A stretch of 14,110 nt of DNA from an uncultured Lachnospiraceae bacterium (lineage in GTDB: Bacteria; Bacillota; Clostridia; Lachnospirales; Lachnospiraceae), in NCBI GenBank assembly GCA_946406305.1, contig CAMJKC010000025.1, positions 1-14,110 on the forward strand, written 5' to 3'. The position numbers and the translations under genes were made by a program. Of this stretch, positions 6,749 through 14,110 are shown piece after piece. The notes below the pieces were generated by a model. It did no database searches and was not told the DNA's origin. It saw nothing but the letters and a program-made list of their open reading frames with translations. Within the stretch, counting starts at the first letter, position 1; each line of letters starts with the position of its first letter.

Positions 6749-7738
6749 TATATAAATAGTATTGGTGAAAAGGAGTATCGTGCGAAGCAGATATTTGAAT
6801 GGTTGCATAATAAAAGAATTAAGAGTATTGATGAGATGTCAAATATTAGCAATGCATTGAAGAATAGTTTAAAAAGCAATTTTATAGATGAAAATATAAC
6901 TATATATAAAAGATACGATTCAACTGATGGAAGTAAAAAATATGTTTTTAGATTATATGATGGAGAATTTATAGAAACTGTTTTATTGAATGCAAAATAT
7001 GGATATAGTATATGTATAAGTTCTCAAGTTGGTTGCAATATGGGGTGTTTATTTTGTGCCTCAGGAAAAAATGGTTTAAAGAGAAATTTAGATGTGAATG
7101 AAATGTTATCACAAATTTATGAGATAGAGAAAGACTTAAACATAAACATAGGAAATATTGTGATAATGGGAAGTGGCGAGCCGTTAAATAATTTAAAAAA
7201 TGTCATTGACTTTTTAAAGAATATAAGCGACAAAGATGGAAAAAATATTTCGTTAAGAAATGTCACATTATCGACTTGTGGCATAGTAGAAAAAATATAT
7301 GAACTTGCAGATTTAGAACTCAATATTTATTTGGCTATAAGTTTGCATGCTCCAAATGATGATATTAGAAAAAAAATAATGCCAATAGCAAAAATTTATT
7401 CTATAGATGAATTATTTAAAGCAATAAAATATTATTACGGCAAAACTAAAAGAAGAATAACATTTGAATATAGTATAATGAGAAATATAAATGACAGTAT
7501 TGATATTTCTAATCAATTAGTTGATTTACTAAATCATAATTTGAAAGATGTTGATTATATTGTTAATTTGATTAAGGTTAATGATATAGGAGATAAAATT
7601 TTTGAAGAACCAAATGAAGAAGATATAATTAGATTTAAAAATAACTTGGTGAAAAATAATATTAAGGTTACTATAAGGAGGAGACAAGGCATTGATATAA
7701 GTGCCTCTTGTGGGCAGTTAGTAGCAAAGCTAAGATAG
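6707..7738 (+). CDS. rlmN: 23S rRNA A2503 / tRNA A37 C2-methyltransferase (radical SAM)
   Basis: A 343-residue radical-SAM methyltransferase that adds a C2 methyl to A2503 of 23S rRNA and, in some bacteria, A37 of tRNA. All five expected cysteines are present counting from ATG 6707: Cys103 in CISSQVG, the iron-sulfur triad Cys110, Cys114 and Cys117 (CX3CX2C), and the methyl-carrying Cys335 in SCGQL. GSGEPL and the KVNDI-like segment near the C-terminus also fit. I chose ATG 6707 because MKNIRDLTKEEL is the normal family start and the length is standard. An in-frame GTG 6653 or ATG 6656 would add 17-18 residues derived from the frameshifted rsmB remnant. No clear Shine-Dalgarno precedes any of these starts. 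The phosphatase gene begins 2 nt after its stop. Confidence 0.94.
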   Translation: MKNIRDLTKEELNYYINSIGEKEYRAKQIFEWLHNKRIKSIDEMSNISNALKNSLKSNFIDENITIYKRYDSTDGSKKYVFRLYDGEFIETVLLNAKYGYSICISSQVGCNMGCLFCASGKNGLKRNLDVNEMLSQIYEIEKDLNINIGNIVIMGSGEPLNNLKNVIDFLKNISDKDGKNISLRNVTLSTCGIVEKIYELADLELNIYLAISLHAPNDDIRKKIMPIAKIYSIDELFKAIKYYYGKTKRRITFEYSIMRNINDSIDISNQLVDLLNHNLKDVDYIVNLIKVNDIGDKIFEEPNEEDIIRFKNNLVKNNIKVTIRRRQGIDISASCGQLVAKLR

Positions 7739-7740
7739 TA

Positions 7741-8736
7741 ATGCAGGTTGCAGCAAAGACAAACTTTGGGAAAATACGACAAATAAATCAAGATTATTAT
7801 GTTGTAGAAGAATTGCCAGTTGGAATTTTTCCAAATTTTTTTTTAGTTGCAGATGGTGTGAGTAGTAATATTAAAAGTGGTTATGCATCAAAACATAGTT
7901 GTGAGTTTGCCATTGACCAGTTAAAAAGAACAAAAGTTGGTGATAACTATATAGAAGAAATGGAAAAAGTATATAGGATGGCAAACACAGATTTATTTTA
8001 TAGAATACTTGCAAATGTTGATTTTTCTGGAATGGGGACAACACTTGTAATGGGAACAGTTGACAATGATAAATTGATAGTTGGAAATGTTGGAGATAGT
8101 AGGTGCTATCATATAAGAGATGAAATAGTCCAAATAACGAGAGACCACACAGTAGCAGAAGAATTGGTGTATGAAAAAGCAATTGAAAAAGATTCTAATA
8201 TTTATAATGAATATAAGCATCAGCTGACGAGGGCAATTGGTGCAGAAAAAAAAATAAAACCAGACTTTTTTGAAAAGATTTTATTAAAGGGTGATTATAT
8301 ACTATTTTGCACTGATGGGCTTACAAATATGGTGAGCGATAAAGATATATATAACATCGTGACATCAGAAGGTAGTGTTGATGAAAAGATTGACAGTTTA
8401 ATACGGTTAGCAAATGATAAAGGTGGAATAGACAACATAACTATAATATTGATATATATTGATTATATTGATGAAAGTAAAAGTGAGCTTTATAAAGATG
8501 ATATAGGTAAGCATAATAAAAAAATATTTGACCTTATAAAAGAGCAAGAAAGAATGGATAATATGAATATGGATGACATAAGAGACTTACAGATTGATGT
8601 AGAGGACATAATGAAAAATGATATGGCTATAAGAAGTGATTTTACAGGTAGAAGTAGAAAGAAAAAGAATGATGTAGATGAAAATGTGGGTAACGATATA
8701 GATAAAGAGGAGAGAAAGGAGGGAAAAGATGAATAG
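7741..8736 (+). CDS. prpC: PP2C-type Ser/Thr protein phosphatase
   Basis: A 331-residue PPM/PP2C phosphatase, the likely antagonist of the adjacent kinase. Visible motifs are NQD with Asp18, VADG with Asp38-Gly39, GMGTTLV, VGDSRCY, ITRDHT, LTRAIG, CTDGL with Asp192, and GGIDNIT with Asp231, so the metal-binding acidic residues are in place. Two features are unusual. The normal DGMGGH loop reads DGVSSN, and about 80 hydrophilic, Lys/Asp/Glu-rich residues extend past the usual end near 245-250. I start at ATG 7741, 2 nt after the rlmN stop; an in-frame GTG at 7708 would add 11 residues that overlap rlmN. No Shine-Dalgarno is evident. The final codons contain the kinase ribosome site, and the gene overlaps the kinase start by 8 bp. 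Confidence 0.92.
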   Translation: MQVAAKTNFGKIRQINQDYYVVEELPVGIFPNFFLVADGVSSNIKSGYASKHSCEFAIDQLKRTKVGDNYIEEMEKVYRMANTDLFYRILANVDFSGMGTTLVMGTVDNDKLIVGNVGDSRCYHIRDEIVQITRDHTVAEELVYEKAIEKDSNIYNEYKHQLTRAIGAEKKIKPDFFEKILLKGDYILFCTDGLTNMVSDKDIYNIVTSEGSVDEKIDSLIRLANDKGGIDNITIILIYIDYIDESKSELYKDDIGKHNKKIFDLIKEQERMDNMNMDDIRDLQIDVEDIMKNDMAIRSDFTGRSRKKKNDVDENVGNDIDKEERKEGKDE

Positions 8737-10798
8737 TGAAAATTTAAAAAATATTTCAGATAGATATAAAATAATAGAACAAATTGGTATTGGTGGAATG
8801 AGTTATGTATATAAAGCAATAGACACAAAGACAGATATGGTGGTTGCCATAAAAGTTCTAAAAGATGAGTTGTCAAATGATGAAGAGTTTATTAAAAAAT
8901 TCAAGGAAGAAGCAATTTCAAGTGAAAAAATTAAGCACAAAAATGTAGTGAGAGCATACGATGTAGTTGATAATGGAAATTGTCACTTTATAGTTATGGA
9001 GTATGTTGATGGAATAACACTTGATAAGTATATAAGAAATAAAGGTCATTTATCAAATGATGAAACTATAGATTTGTCAATTCAAATTGCCGAAGGTTTA
9101 AAAGTTGCACATAAGCAAGGAATTATTCATAGAGATGTAAAGCCACAAAATATTGTTATTAAAAATGATGGAACTCCTAAGATTACTGATTTTGGCATAG
9201 CTCGTGCAGTTAGTAGCACTACAAGAAATATTTCAATTATTGGAACTGTTCATTATATTTCTCCAGAACAAGCAAGAAATGAAAATGTTGATTTTAGATC
9301 AGACATATATTCATTAGGTTGCACAATGTATGAAATGATAACAGGAATTGTCCCTTTTCAGGGAGAGTCACCTGTTGCTATAATAATTTCTCATTTAAGA
9401 GAGGCAATAAAATTGCCAAGCATAGACAATAAGAGAATATATAAAAGTTTAGAAAGAATTATACTAAAGTGTACAAAAATTTTACCAGAAAATAGGTATC
9501 AAAATGTTAATGAGTTAATAGAAGATTTAAAGAAAGCAAAACTTGACAAAACTGGTGAATATATAAAAACAGATACTTACAATGGAAAAAATAGTGATAC
9601 TGTCATTATTAGTGATAGTGATATGAAAATAATAAAAGAGATTTCAAGAAATTATGCAAACGACAAAAATAGATATAACTTATACAATATGAAAAAGCAA
9701 AAAAAATATACTATGCATATAATAATGTCTATAGTTATAACTGCAGTTGTTATATGTTTATTGTTCTTTCTTTATATGTATACTAGTAGAAAAAAAATTG
9801 ATGACTATGGAATAATTGGAACTAATTCTCAGTTAAATGATAAAAGCATAATTTTAAATAATTTAAAAACTTCACTTCCAGGAGTAGATATTTTAATAGC
9901 AAAAAATCTGGCTATGGATTATGGTATAAATATAAACATTGTTGAAAAAAGGTTTGATGATAATTATAGAAATAATGAAATAATAGAAGTGTTAAACGAA
10001 GACATTGTAGATAATAAAAATGTTGATGTTGTGGTATCAATGGGGAGTGAAATTTTAGATTTTTCAAATAAAAAAGAACTTAATAACACAAGGTTTATTG
10101 ATTTAGTTGGGCAATTAAATGACAGAAATTTAAGTTTTGATGTCATAGAGGAAAATGATGCAAAAGTTCCAAGAGGGATGATAATAGGCGTAAATAAGAA
10201 AGATTCTTCAGGTCAAGGGGTGTTAATTTTTACTATAAGTAAAGGTATTTCAGAAGATATGTTAGTTATGCCTAACTTATATAATATGACACAAGCAGTG
10301 GCAGTAGAAACACTTCAAAAAGAGGGGTTGACTGTTGGTAATATTTTTTATAAGCCAGATAGTATAGTTGAATATGGTCATGTATTAGAACAGTCAATAA
10401 AAAGTTATAGAGAAGTTGAAAAAGGTACTATTGTAGACTTGACTTTGAGTAGCGGAAAAGATGGAGAAGATACTACATATAAAAATACAGAGAAATGGTT
10501 ATCAAGAATTAATACATCTTTTATAGTGACAAAAAGAAATTCGCCGATGGTCAATGAGGGAACTATGATTATTGCAATAAGGCTTATGCAAGATACTAAA
10601 GAGGGAACTAAATATTTTGAACTTGCTGCACCGAGGGAATATAGAATAGGGACAACAGTGTCAATAGTATATTCGCAAATAGAAGGGGAACCAGGAGTTG
10701 AGACAGGTGTTGTTCAAATAGTAGATGCAGAAACTGATGATGTTTTAGCTTCTTATGTAGTGAATTTCAAAAAACAAAAGAGGGATAATAATGAATGA
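8729..10798 (+). CDS. prkC: PASTA-domain Ser/Thr protein kinase (PrkC/Stk family)
   Basis: A 689-residue membrane kinase that senses cell-wall fragments and phosphorylates growth and envelope proteins in related bacteria. The Hanks-type domain spans about 13-270, with GIGGMSYVY loop, VAIK Lys42, C-helix Glu61, HRDVKPQN with catalytic Asp136, DFG at 154-156, a Thr/Ser-rich activation loop, and GTVHYISPEQA. A basic juxtamembrane stretch leads to one membrane helix (about 331-351). Outside are three PASTA-like repeats, roughly 382-441 and 442-505 (both degenerate) and 513-575 (clearest), then a C-terminal domain of about 110 residues that looks beta-rich. Translation starts at ATG 8729 behind a strong AAAGGAGGG site inside the phosphatase gene. 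The 3' end overlaps rpe by 8 bp, so rsgA, which commonly lies here, is absent. Confidence 0.95.
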   Translation: MNSENLKNISDRYKIIEQIGIGGMSYVYKAIDTKTDMVVAIKVLKDELSNDEEFIKKFKEEAISSEKIKHKNVVRAYDVVDNGNCHFIVMEYVDGITLDKYIRNKGHLSNDETIDLSIQIAEGLKVAHKQGIIHRDVKPQNIVIKNDGTPKITDFGIARAVSSTTRNISIIGTVHYISPEQARNENVDFRSDIYSLGCTMYEMITGIVPFQGESPVAIIISHLREAIKLPSIDNKRIYKSLERIILKCTKILPENRYQNVNELIEDLKKAKLDKTGEYIKTDTYNGKNSDTVIISDSDMKIIKEISRNYANDKNRYNLYNMKKQKKYTMHIIMSIVITAVVICLLFFLYMYTSRKKIDDYGIIGTNSQLNDKSIILNNLKTSLPGVDILIAKNLAMDYGININIVEKRFDDNYRNNEIIEVLNEDIVDNKNVDVVVSMGSEILDFSNKKELNNTRFIDLVGQLNDRNLSFDVIEENDAKVPRGMIIGVNKKDSSGQGVLIFTISKGISEDMLVMPNLYNMTQAVAVETLQKEGLTVGNIFYKPDSIVEYGHVLEQSIKSYREVEKGTIVDLTLSSGKDGEDTTYKNTEKWLSRINTSFIVTKRNSPMVNEGTMIIAIRLMQDTKEGTKYFELAAPREYRIGTTVSIVYSQIEGEPGVETGVVQIVDAETDDVLASYVVNFKKQKRDNNE

Positions 10799-11450
10799 TT
10801 GTATAATATCTGCGTCTATATTAAATGCAAATTATTTTGACATAAAGAGCGATATTCAAAAATTAAAAGAAGCAAATATAAAATGGCTTCACCTTGATGT
10901 AATGGATGGTATGTTTGTACAGAATATAAGTTTTGGAATACCATTTATAAAAAATTTAAAGCAAAACATAAGTAGTATGGTGTTTGATACTCACTTAATG
11001 ATTGAAAAACCAGAGAGATATATTGAAAATTTTATAGATGCAGGTAGTGATATTATAACATTTCATTATGAAGCTACAGATGATATAAAAAAATGCATTG
11101 ATATGATTAAGTCAAAAAATATTTTGGCAGGGATATCAATAAGACCAGTTACACCTGTAGAAGAAATATATGAATATATAAAAGATGTTGATTTAGTTTT
11201 AATAATGTCTGTAAATCCTGGCTTTGGTGGACAAAAGTTTATTGAGGCAACATATGAAAGAGTAAAGAAAGTAAAAGAGTATTCATTAAAAATTGGAAAA
11301 AAAATATATATACAGGTTGATGGTGGGGTAAATAAGGATAACATAAATTTGCTAATAGAATCAGGAGTTAATACAGTAGTTATAGGTTCGGCAATTTTTA
11401 AAGGAAATATAGTTGATAATGTAAATAATATAATTAATAGTAAGAGGTAA
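10791..11450 (+). CDS. rpe: Ribulose-phosphate 3-epimerase
   Basis: A 219-residue TIM-barrel enzyme interconverting ribulose-5-phosphate and xylulose-5-phosphate in the pentose phosphate pathway. Metal ligands are visible as His34 and Asp36 (HLDVMDG), His68 (THLMIE) and Asp177 (QVDGGV); Asp36 and Asp177 are the acid-base pair. SVNPGFGGQKF forms the phosphate-side loop, and VIGSAIF closes the barrel. The N-terminal motif reads SASILNAN where APSILSAD is usual, a conservative change. The length is normal. The start overlaps the kinase gene by 8 bp and has an AGAGGG site at good spacing. Position directly after a PASTA kinase matches the conserved cluster except for the missing rsgA. Confidence 0.96.
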   Translation: MNDCIISASILNANYFDIKSDIQKLKEANIKWLHLDVMDGMFVQNISFGIPFIKNLKQNISSMVFDTHLMIEKPERYIENFIDAGSDIITFHYEATDDIKKCIDMIKSKNILAGISIRPVTPVEEIYEYIKDVDLVLIMSVNPGFGGQKFIEATYERVKKVKEYSLKIGKKIYIQVDGGVNKDNINLLIESGVNTVVIGSAIFKGNIVDNVNNIINSKR

Positions 11451-11454
11451 TGAT

Positions 11455-12399
11455 ATGTTAAAAAAAGTAGCACTTATAAATGATCTATCAGGTTATGGAA
11501 AATGTTCCATAAACGCACAAATACCAATAATATCAGCATTTGGAGATGTAGCATCTTGTTGTTTGACTTCATATTTATCTAATCATACTGGATATGAAAA
11601 AAAATACAAAATTGACTTAAATGATGATTTAAATAATGTACTTGATATGTGGAATCAGAATAATTTCAAATTTGATGGGATAATAACAGGGTATATTGGA
11701 AATGCAGATAGTATACTTAATGTGAGAGAGTATATTGCCGATCAAAAAATAGATAATGATAGGGTTCTTGTTTTGGTTGATCCAGTATTTGCAGATAATG
11801 GCAAGATGTATTGTGAAATGACAGAAAAGCATGTTGAGAATTATAAGAAACTCATGGAAATTGCAACAGTCATAACTCCTAATATTACAGAAGCTTGTAT
11901 GCTTACAGGGGTTGACTATGAAAGCATAAGGGTAAAATTTGGACTATTAAAAACTGAAAAAAAAGATGAAAAGGACTTGGAAAGGTTATCAAAACAAGTT
12001 TTGGAAATTTTGAAAGATGTTATGAAAAAAATTGTTGTAAAAAGAAGTCAAATAACAATAATAACAGGTATAGAACTTTTTAATAGTGTTGTGACAGTTT
12101 TAGATGTAAATGATAAGGATAAAAATATAATACAAACCACATGTAACTATGTAGATAAACTTGATAGCAGACCAGGTTCGGGTGACTTATTTGATGCATT
12201 GTTTATGGAGACAAGTTTGTTTGGATATAGTTTGATAGATTGTTTAAATATTGCTTCAAACTTTGTCCATAATGCAATAAGATTTTGCAATGATAAAAAT
12301 ATTAAAAAAGAGGAAGGGATAATATATGAACCAATTCTTATTGACAATATGATAGCATTAAGGAAAGCGACAAAAGAAAAGAAGCCGGAAGAAAAATAA
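11455..12399 (+). CDS. Pyridoxamine/pyridoxal kinase (PdxY/PdxK-like)
   Basis: A 314-residue ribokinase-fold protein. The opening INDLSGYGKCSI followed by a P-I-I-S-A-F-G stretch closely fits clostridial pyridoxamine kinases (HDLSGxGRCSL). Further family signs are the YLSNHTG segment, ITGYIGN, VDPVFADNGKMY, ITPNITEA, and the anion-hole motif RPGSGD with catalytic base Asp244. The enzyme would phosphorylate vitamin B6 vitamers toward PLP in the cytoplasm. A charged segment at about 158-200 makes it somewhat longer than the roughly 280-residue norm. A hydroxymethylpyrimidine kinase role is a less likely alternative. The start is 4 nt after rpe, with an AGAGGT site that includes the rpe stop codon. 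In many relatives thiamine pyrophosphokinase occupies this place after rpe. Confidence 0.85.
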   Translation: MLKKVALINDLSGYGKCSINAQIPIISAFGDVASCCLTSYLSNHTGYEKKYKIDLNDDLNNVLDMWNQNNFKFDGIITGYIGNADSILNVREYIADQKIDNDRVLVLVDPVFADNGKMYCEMTEKHVENYKKLMEIATVITPNITEACMLTGVDYESIRVKFGLLKTEKKDEKDLERLSKQVLEILKDVMKKIVVKRSQITIITGIELFNSVVTVLDVNDKDKNIIQTTCNYVDKLDSRPGSGDLFDALFMETSLFGYSLIDCLNIASNFVHNAIRFCNDKNIKKEEGIIYEPILIDNMIALRKATKEKKPEEK

Positions 12400-12408
12400 T
12401 AGTATTGC

Positions 12409-12436
12409 TTGATTTATTATTTAATAATGATAGAAT
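12409..12436 (+). promoter_or_regulatory. Candidate promoter upstream of serS
   Basis: TTGATT (12409-12414) is followed after 16 nt by TAGAAT (12431-12436), and TG at 12428-12429 supplies an extended -10 element (TGnTAGAAT). Transcription would start near 12443, about 50 nt before the serS start. This is one of only two gaps near 100 nt or more in the window, and it lacks room for a T-box leader. Chance matches are frequent at this base composition. Confidence 0.45.
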
Positions 12437-12452
12437 ATAAATAAATTTTATG

Positions 12453-12495
12453 AAAGGAGATAATATAACATATATTGTGTTATATAAAAAGTATG
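12453..12495 (+). promoter_or_regulatory. serS ribosome binding site with hairpin in the spacer
   Basis: AAAGGAG (12453-12459) lies 33 nt before ATG 12493, too far for direct use. Between them ATATAACA (12463-12470) and TGTTATAT (12478-12485) form a perfect 8-bp stem with a 7-nt loop. Folding it leaves 3 + 7 = 10 unpaired nt between the Shine-Dalgarno and the ATG, close to normal spacing. An in-frame TTG at 12475 is the only alternative start nearer the site, but it falls in the loop and adds six residues not expected in the family. Confidence 0.6.
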
Positions 12496-13791
12496 TTAGA
12501 TATAAAATTTCTCTGTGAAAATACAGAATTAGTGAAAGAAAATATAAAAAAGAAATTTCAAGATGAAAAAATCATTTTAGTTGATAAAGTGAAAGATATG
12601 TATGCTGAATTAAAGAAGTTAAAACAAGATGGAGATGATTTAAGAAACCATAGAAACCTTTTGTCAAAGGATATTGGAAATTTGATTAAAGAGGGGAAAA
12701 AGGAAGAGGCTGAGAAATTAAAAGAAGTTGTAAAAAATGAAGGAGATAAATTACTTTCAATTGAAAAAGATACCGATGAATTAGATAAAAAGATAATAGA
12801 GATTATGATGAATATCCCTAATATTATAGAGGATACAGTTCCTATTGGAAAAGATGATTCCGAAAATGTTGAAATTGAAAAGTTTGGAGAACCTTTAGTT
12901 CCTGATTTTCAAATACCTTATCATACAGACATTATGGAAAGTTTTGATGGTATAGATATGGAATCGGCTGGCCGTGTAGCAGGAAATGGGTTTTATTATT
13001 TAATGGGTGATATAGCAAGGCTTCATTCTGCAATAATATCTTATGCAAGGGATTTTATGATAAATAGAGGCTTTACATATGTTATTCCACCTTTTATGAT
13101 ACATAAAGCAGTTGTAGATGGAGTTATGTCATTTAATGAAATGGATTCAATGATGTATAAAATAGAGGGTGAAGATTTATATTTAATAGGAACAAGTGAA
13201 CACTCAATGATAGGGAAATTTAAAGATCAAATCATTAAAAAAGAAAATTTGCCCATAACTATGACTTCTTACTCTCCATGCTTTAGAAAAGAAAAAGGTG
13301 CACATGGGATTGAAGAGAGAGGGGTATATAGAATACATCAATTTGAAAAGCAAGAAATGATTGTAGTTTGTGAACCAGAAGATTCAAAGAAGTGGTATAA
13401 TATCCTTTGGAAAAATACTGTAGATTTTTTTAGAAGTTTAGAAATTCCTGTAAGAACTCTTGAGTGTTGTAGTGGAGATTTAGCAGATTTAAAGTCAAAA
13501 TCCTGCGATGTTGAAGCTTGGAGTCCAAGGCAAAAAAAATATTTTGAAGTAGGAAGTTGTAGCAATTTGACAGATGCACAAGCAAGGAGACTAAAAATTA
13601 GAATTAAAGGGGAAAATGGTAACTACTTTGCACATACTTTAAATAATACTTGTGTTGCTCCGCCAAGGATGCTTATTGCTTTTTTAGAAAATCATATAAA
13701 GAGTGATGGGACTGTATATATACCAGAAGTAATTAGAATGTATATGGGAAATAAAGATAAGTTGATACCAAGATATAATTCAATAAAATAA
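12493..13791 (+). CDS. serS: Seryl-tRNA synthetase
   Basis: A 432-residue class II synthetase that charges tRNA-Ser (and tRNA-Sec if present). MLDIKFLCENTELV is the standard family start, so I use ATG 12493. A long lysine/glutamate-rich antiparallel coiled coil (about 30-105) binds the tRNA arm. The catalytic domain contains the serine-binding TSE loop at 234-236, motif 2 as CFRKEKGAHGIEERG, YRIHQFEKQE, and motif 3 as NTCVAPPRMLIAFLENH. The segment from Glu324 (ECCSGDLADLK, then DVEAW) and EVGSCSNLTDAQARR differ from the Bacillus form (CTGDLGxxA, then SSCSNCxDFQARR) and look like the variant SerRS that I recall from some Clostridia and Archaea. No T-box leader fits upstream. The dehydratase gene begins 17 nt after its stop. 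Confidence 0.95.
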   Translation: MLDIKFLCENTELVKENIKKKFQDEKIILVDKVKDMYAELKKLKQDGDDLRNHRNLLSKDIGNLIKEGKKEEAEKLKEVVKNEGDKLLSIEKDTDELDKKIIEIMMNIPNIIEDTVPIGKDDSENVEIEKFGEPLVPDFQIPYHTDIMESFDGIDMESAGRVAGNGFYYLMGDIARLHSAIISYARDFMINRGFTYVIPPFMIHKAVVDGVMSFNEMDSMMYKIEGEDLYLIGTSEHSMIGKFKDQIIKKENLPITMTSYSPCFRKEKGAHGIEERGVYRIHQFEKQEMIVVCEPEDSKKWYNILWKNTVDFFRSLEIPVRTLECCSGDLADLKSKSCDVEAWSPRQKKYFEVGSCSNLTDAQARRLKIRIKGENGNYFAHTLNNTCVAPPRMLIAFLENHIKSDGTVYIPEVIRMYMGNKDKLIPRYNSIK

Positions 13792-13808
13792 CCGTTGGGA
13801 GGATTGAT

Positions 13809-14110
13809 ATGAATATATTAGTAACAGGTGGTGCAGGATTTATTGGTGGAAATTTTATGCACTTTATGGTAAATAATTACGAAAATGACAACATAATATG
13901 CTTAGATGCATTGACATATGCTGGTCATCTTGAGACATTGAGCGATTTAACAAATAAAAAAAATTATAAGTTTATTAAAGAAGATATTACAAATAGAGAA
14001 GGGATATATAAAATTTTTGAAAAAGAAAATATTGACATAGTTGTAAATTTTGCGGCTGAAAGTCATGTTGATAGGTCAGTGACTAATCCAGATTTATTTA
14101 CAAGAGTAAA
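13809..14110 (+). CDS. rfbB: dTDP-glucose 4,6-dehydratase, N-terminal part (partial)
   Basis: The first 100 codons of a short-chain dehydrogenase-like sugar nucleotide enzyme, cut by the window end. It begins with the NAD-binding MNILVTGGAGFIGGNF motif, has LDALTYAG after the second strand (the acidic residue that holds the NAD ribose, followed by the Tyr-Ala-Gly typical of RfbB), and ends with NFAAESHVDRS, which is diagnostic for dTDP-glucose 4,6-dehydratases. The product would convert dTDP-glucose to the 4-keto-6-deoxy sugar, on the way to dTDP-rhamnose and cell-surface polysaccharide. A strong GGGAGG site (13797-13802) stands 6 nt before ATG 13809. There is no terminator after serS, so it is probably co-transcribed. 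Further sugar genes are likely downstream but are not visible. Confidence 0.92.
   Translation, partial: MNILVTGGAGFIGGNFMHFMVNNYENDNIICLDALTYAGHLETLSDLTNKKNYKFIKEDITNREGIYKIFEKENIDIVVNFAAESHVDRSVTNPDLFTRV

Noticed and set aside
7708..7740. GTG start for the phosphatase within rlmN
   Set aside because: The eleven added residues do not resemble the family start, whereas ATG 7741 sits 2 nt after the rlmN stop like other junctions here.
12416..12428. Small AT-only palindrome (ATTATT-T-AATAAT) after the pyridoxal kinase gene
   Set aside because: There are no G-C pairs and no following T tract, and it overlaps the candidate promoter, so it is not a credible terminator.
12400..12492. T-box leader for serS
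   Set aside because: The gap is only 93 nt with no specifier stem, T-box consensus or terminator hairpin.

Overview
The window reads as a chromosomal stretch of a low-GC Bacillota, most likely class Clostridia. The sequence is visibly very AT-rich, codon choice leans on ATA (Ile), AGA (Arg) and AAA (Lys), and the order fmt / YugP-type protease / rsmB / rlmN / PP2C phosphatase / PASTA kinase / rpe is a well-known Clostridia-Bacilli cluster. I cannot name a genus. All genes lie on the + strand, most with junctions of -8 to +14 nt, and I see no intrinsic terminator, so most of the window is probably one long transcript.

Layout. 1-229: 3' end of leuS. 233-2098: membrane-anchored VanW-domain protein. 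2100-2696: RibU-like ECF transporter S component. 2698-3525: purine nucleoside phosphorylase. 3527-4465: methionyl-tRNA formyltransferase. 4480-5172: YugP-type membrane zinc protease. 5175-6512: rsmB. 6513-6706: a scarred intergenic region. 6707-7738: rlmN. 7741-8736: PP2C phosphatase. 8729-10798: PASTA Ser/Thr kinase. 10791-11450: rpe. 11455-12399: pyridoxamine/pyridoxal kinase. 12400-12492: spacer with a candidate promoter and an unusual ribosome binding site. 12493-13791: serS. 13809 to the end: 5' part of rfbB (dTDP-glucose 4,6-dehydratase).

The genes serve translation (leuS, fmt, rsmB, rlmN, serS), envelope sensing and signalling (VanW protein, phosphatase and kinase pair, zinc protease), cofactor or nucleoside salvage (ECF S component, PNP, pyridoxal kinase), and central or sugar metabolism (rpe, rfbB). 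There is no mobile element, CRISPR array, tRNA or rRNA gene, and no stretch over 300 bases without a gene.

I found no new multi-gene system. The most unusual structure is a diverged direct duplication of the rsmB-rlmN junction (6419-6550 and 6618-6748). It leaves a truncated rlmN head and a broken rsmB tail between the two intact genes, with a near-consensus promoter lying in the debris. The second is a perfect 8-bp hairpin between the Shine-Dalgarno sequence and the start codon of serS, which would bring the two into normal spacing if it folds.
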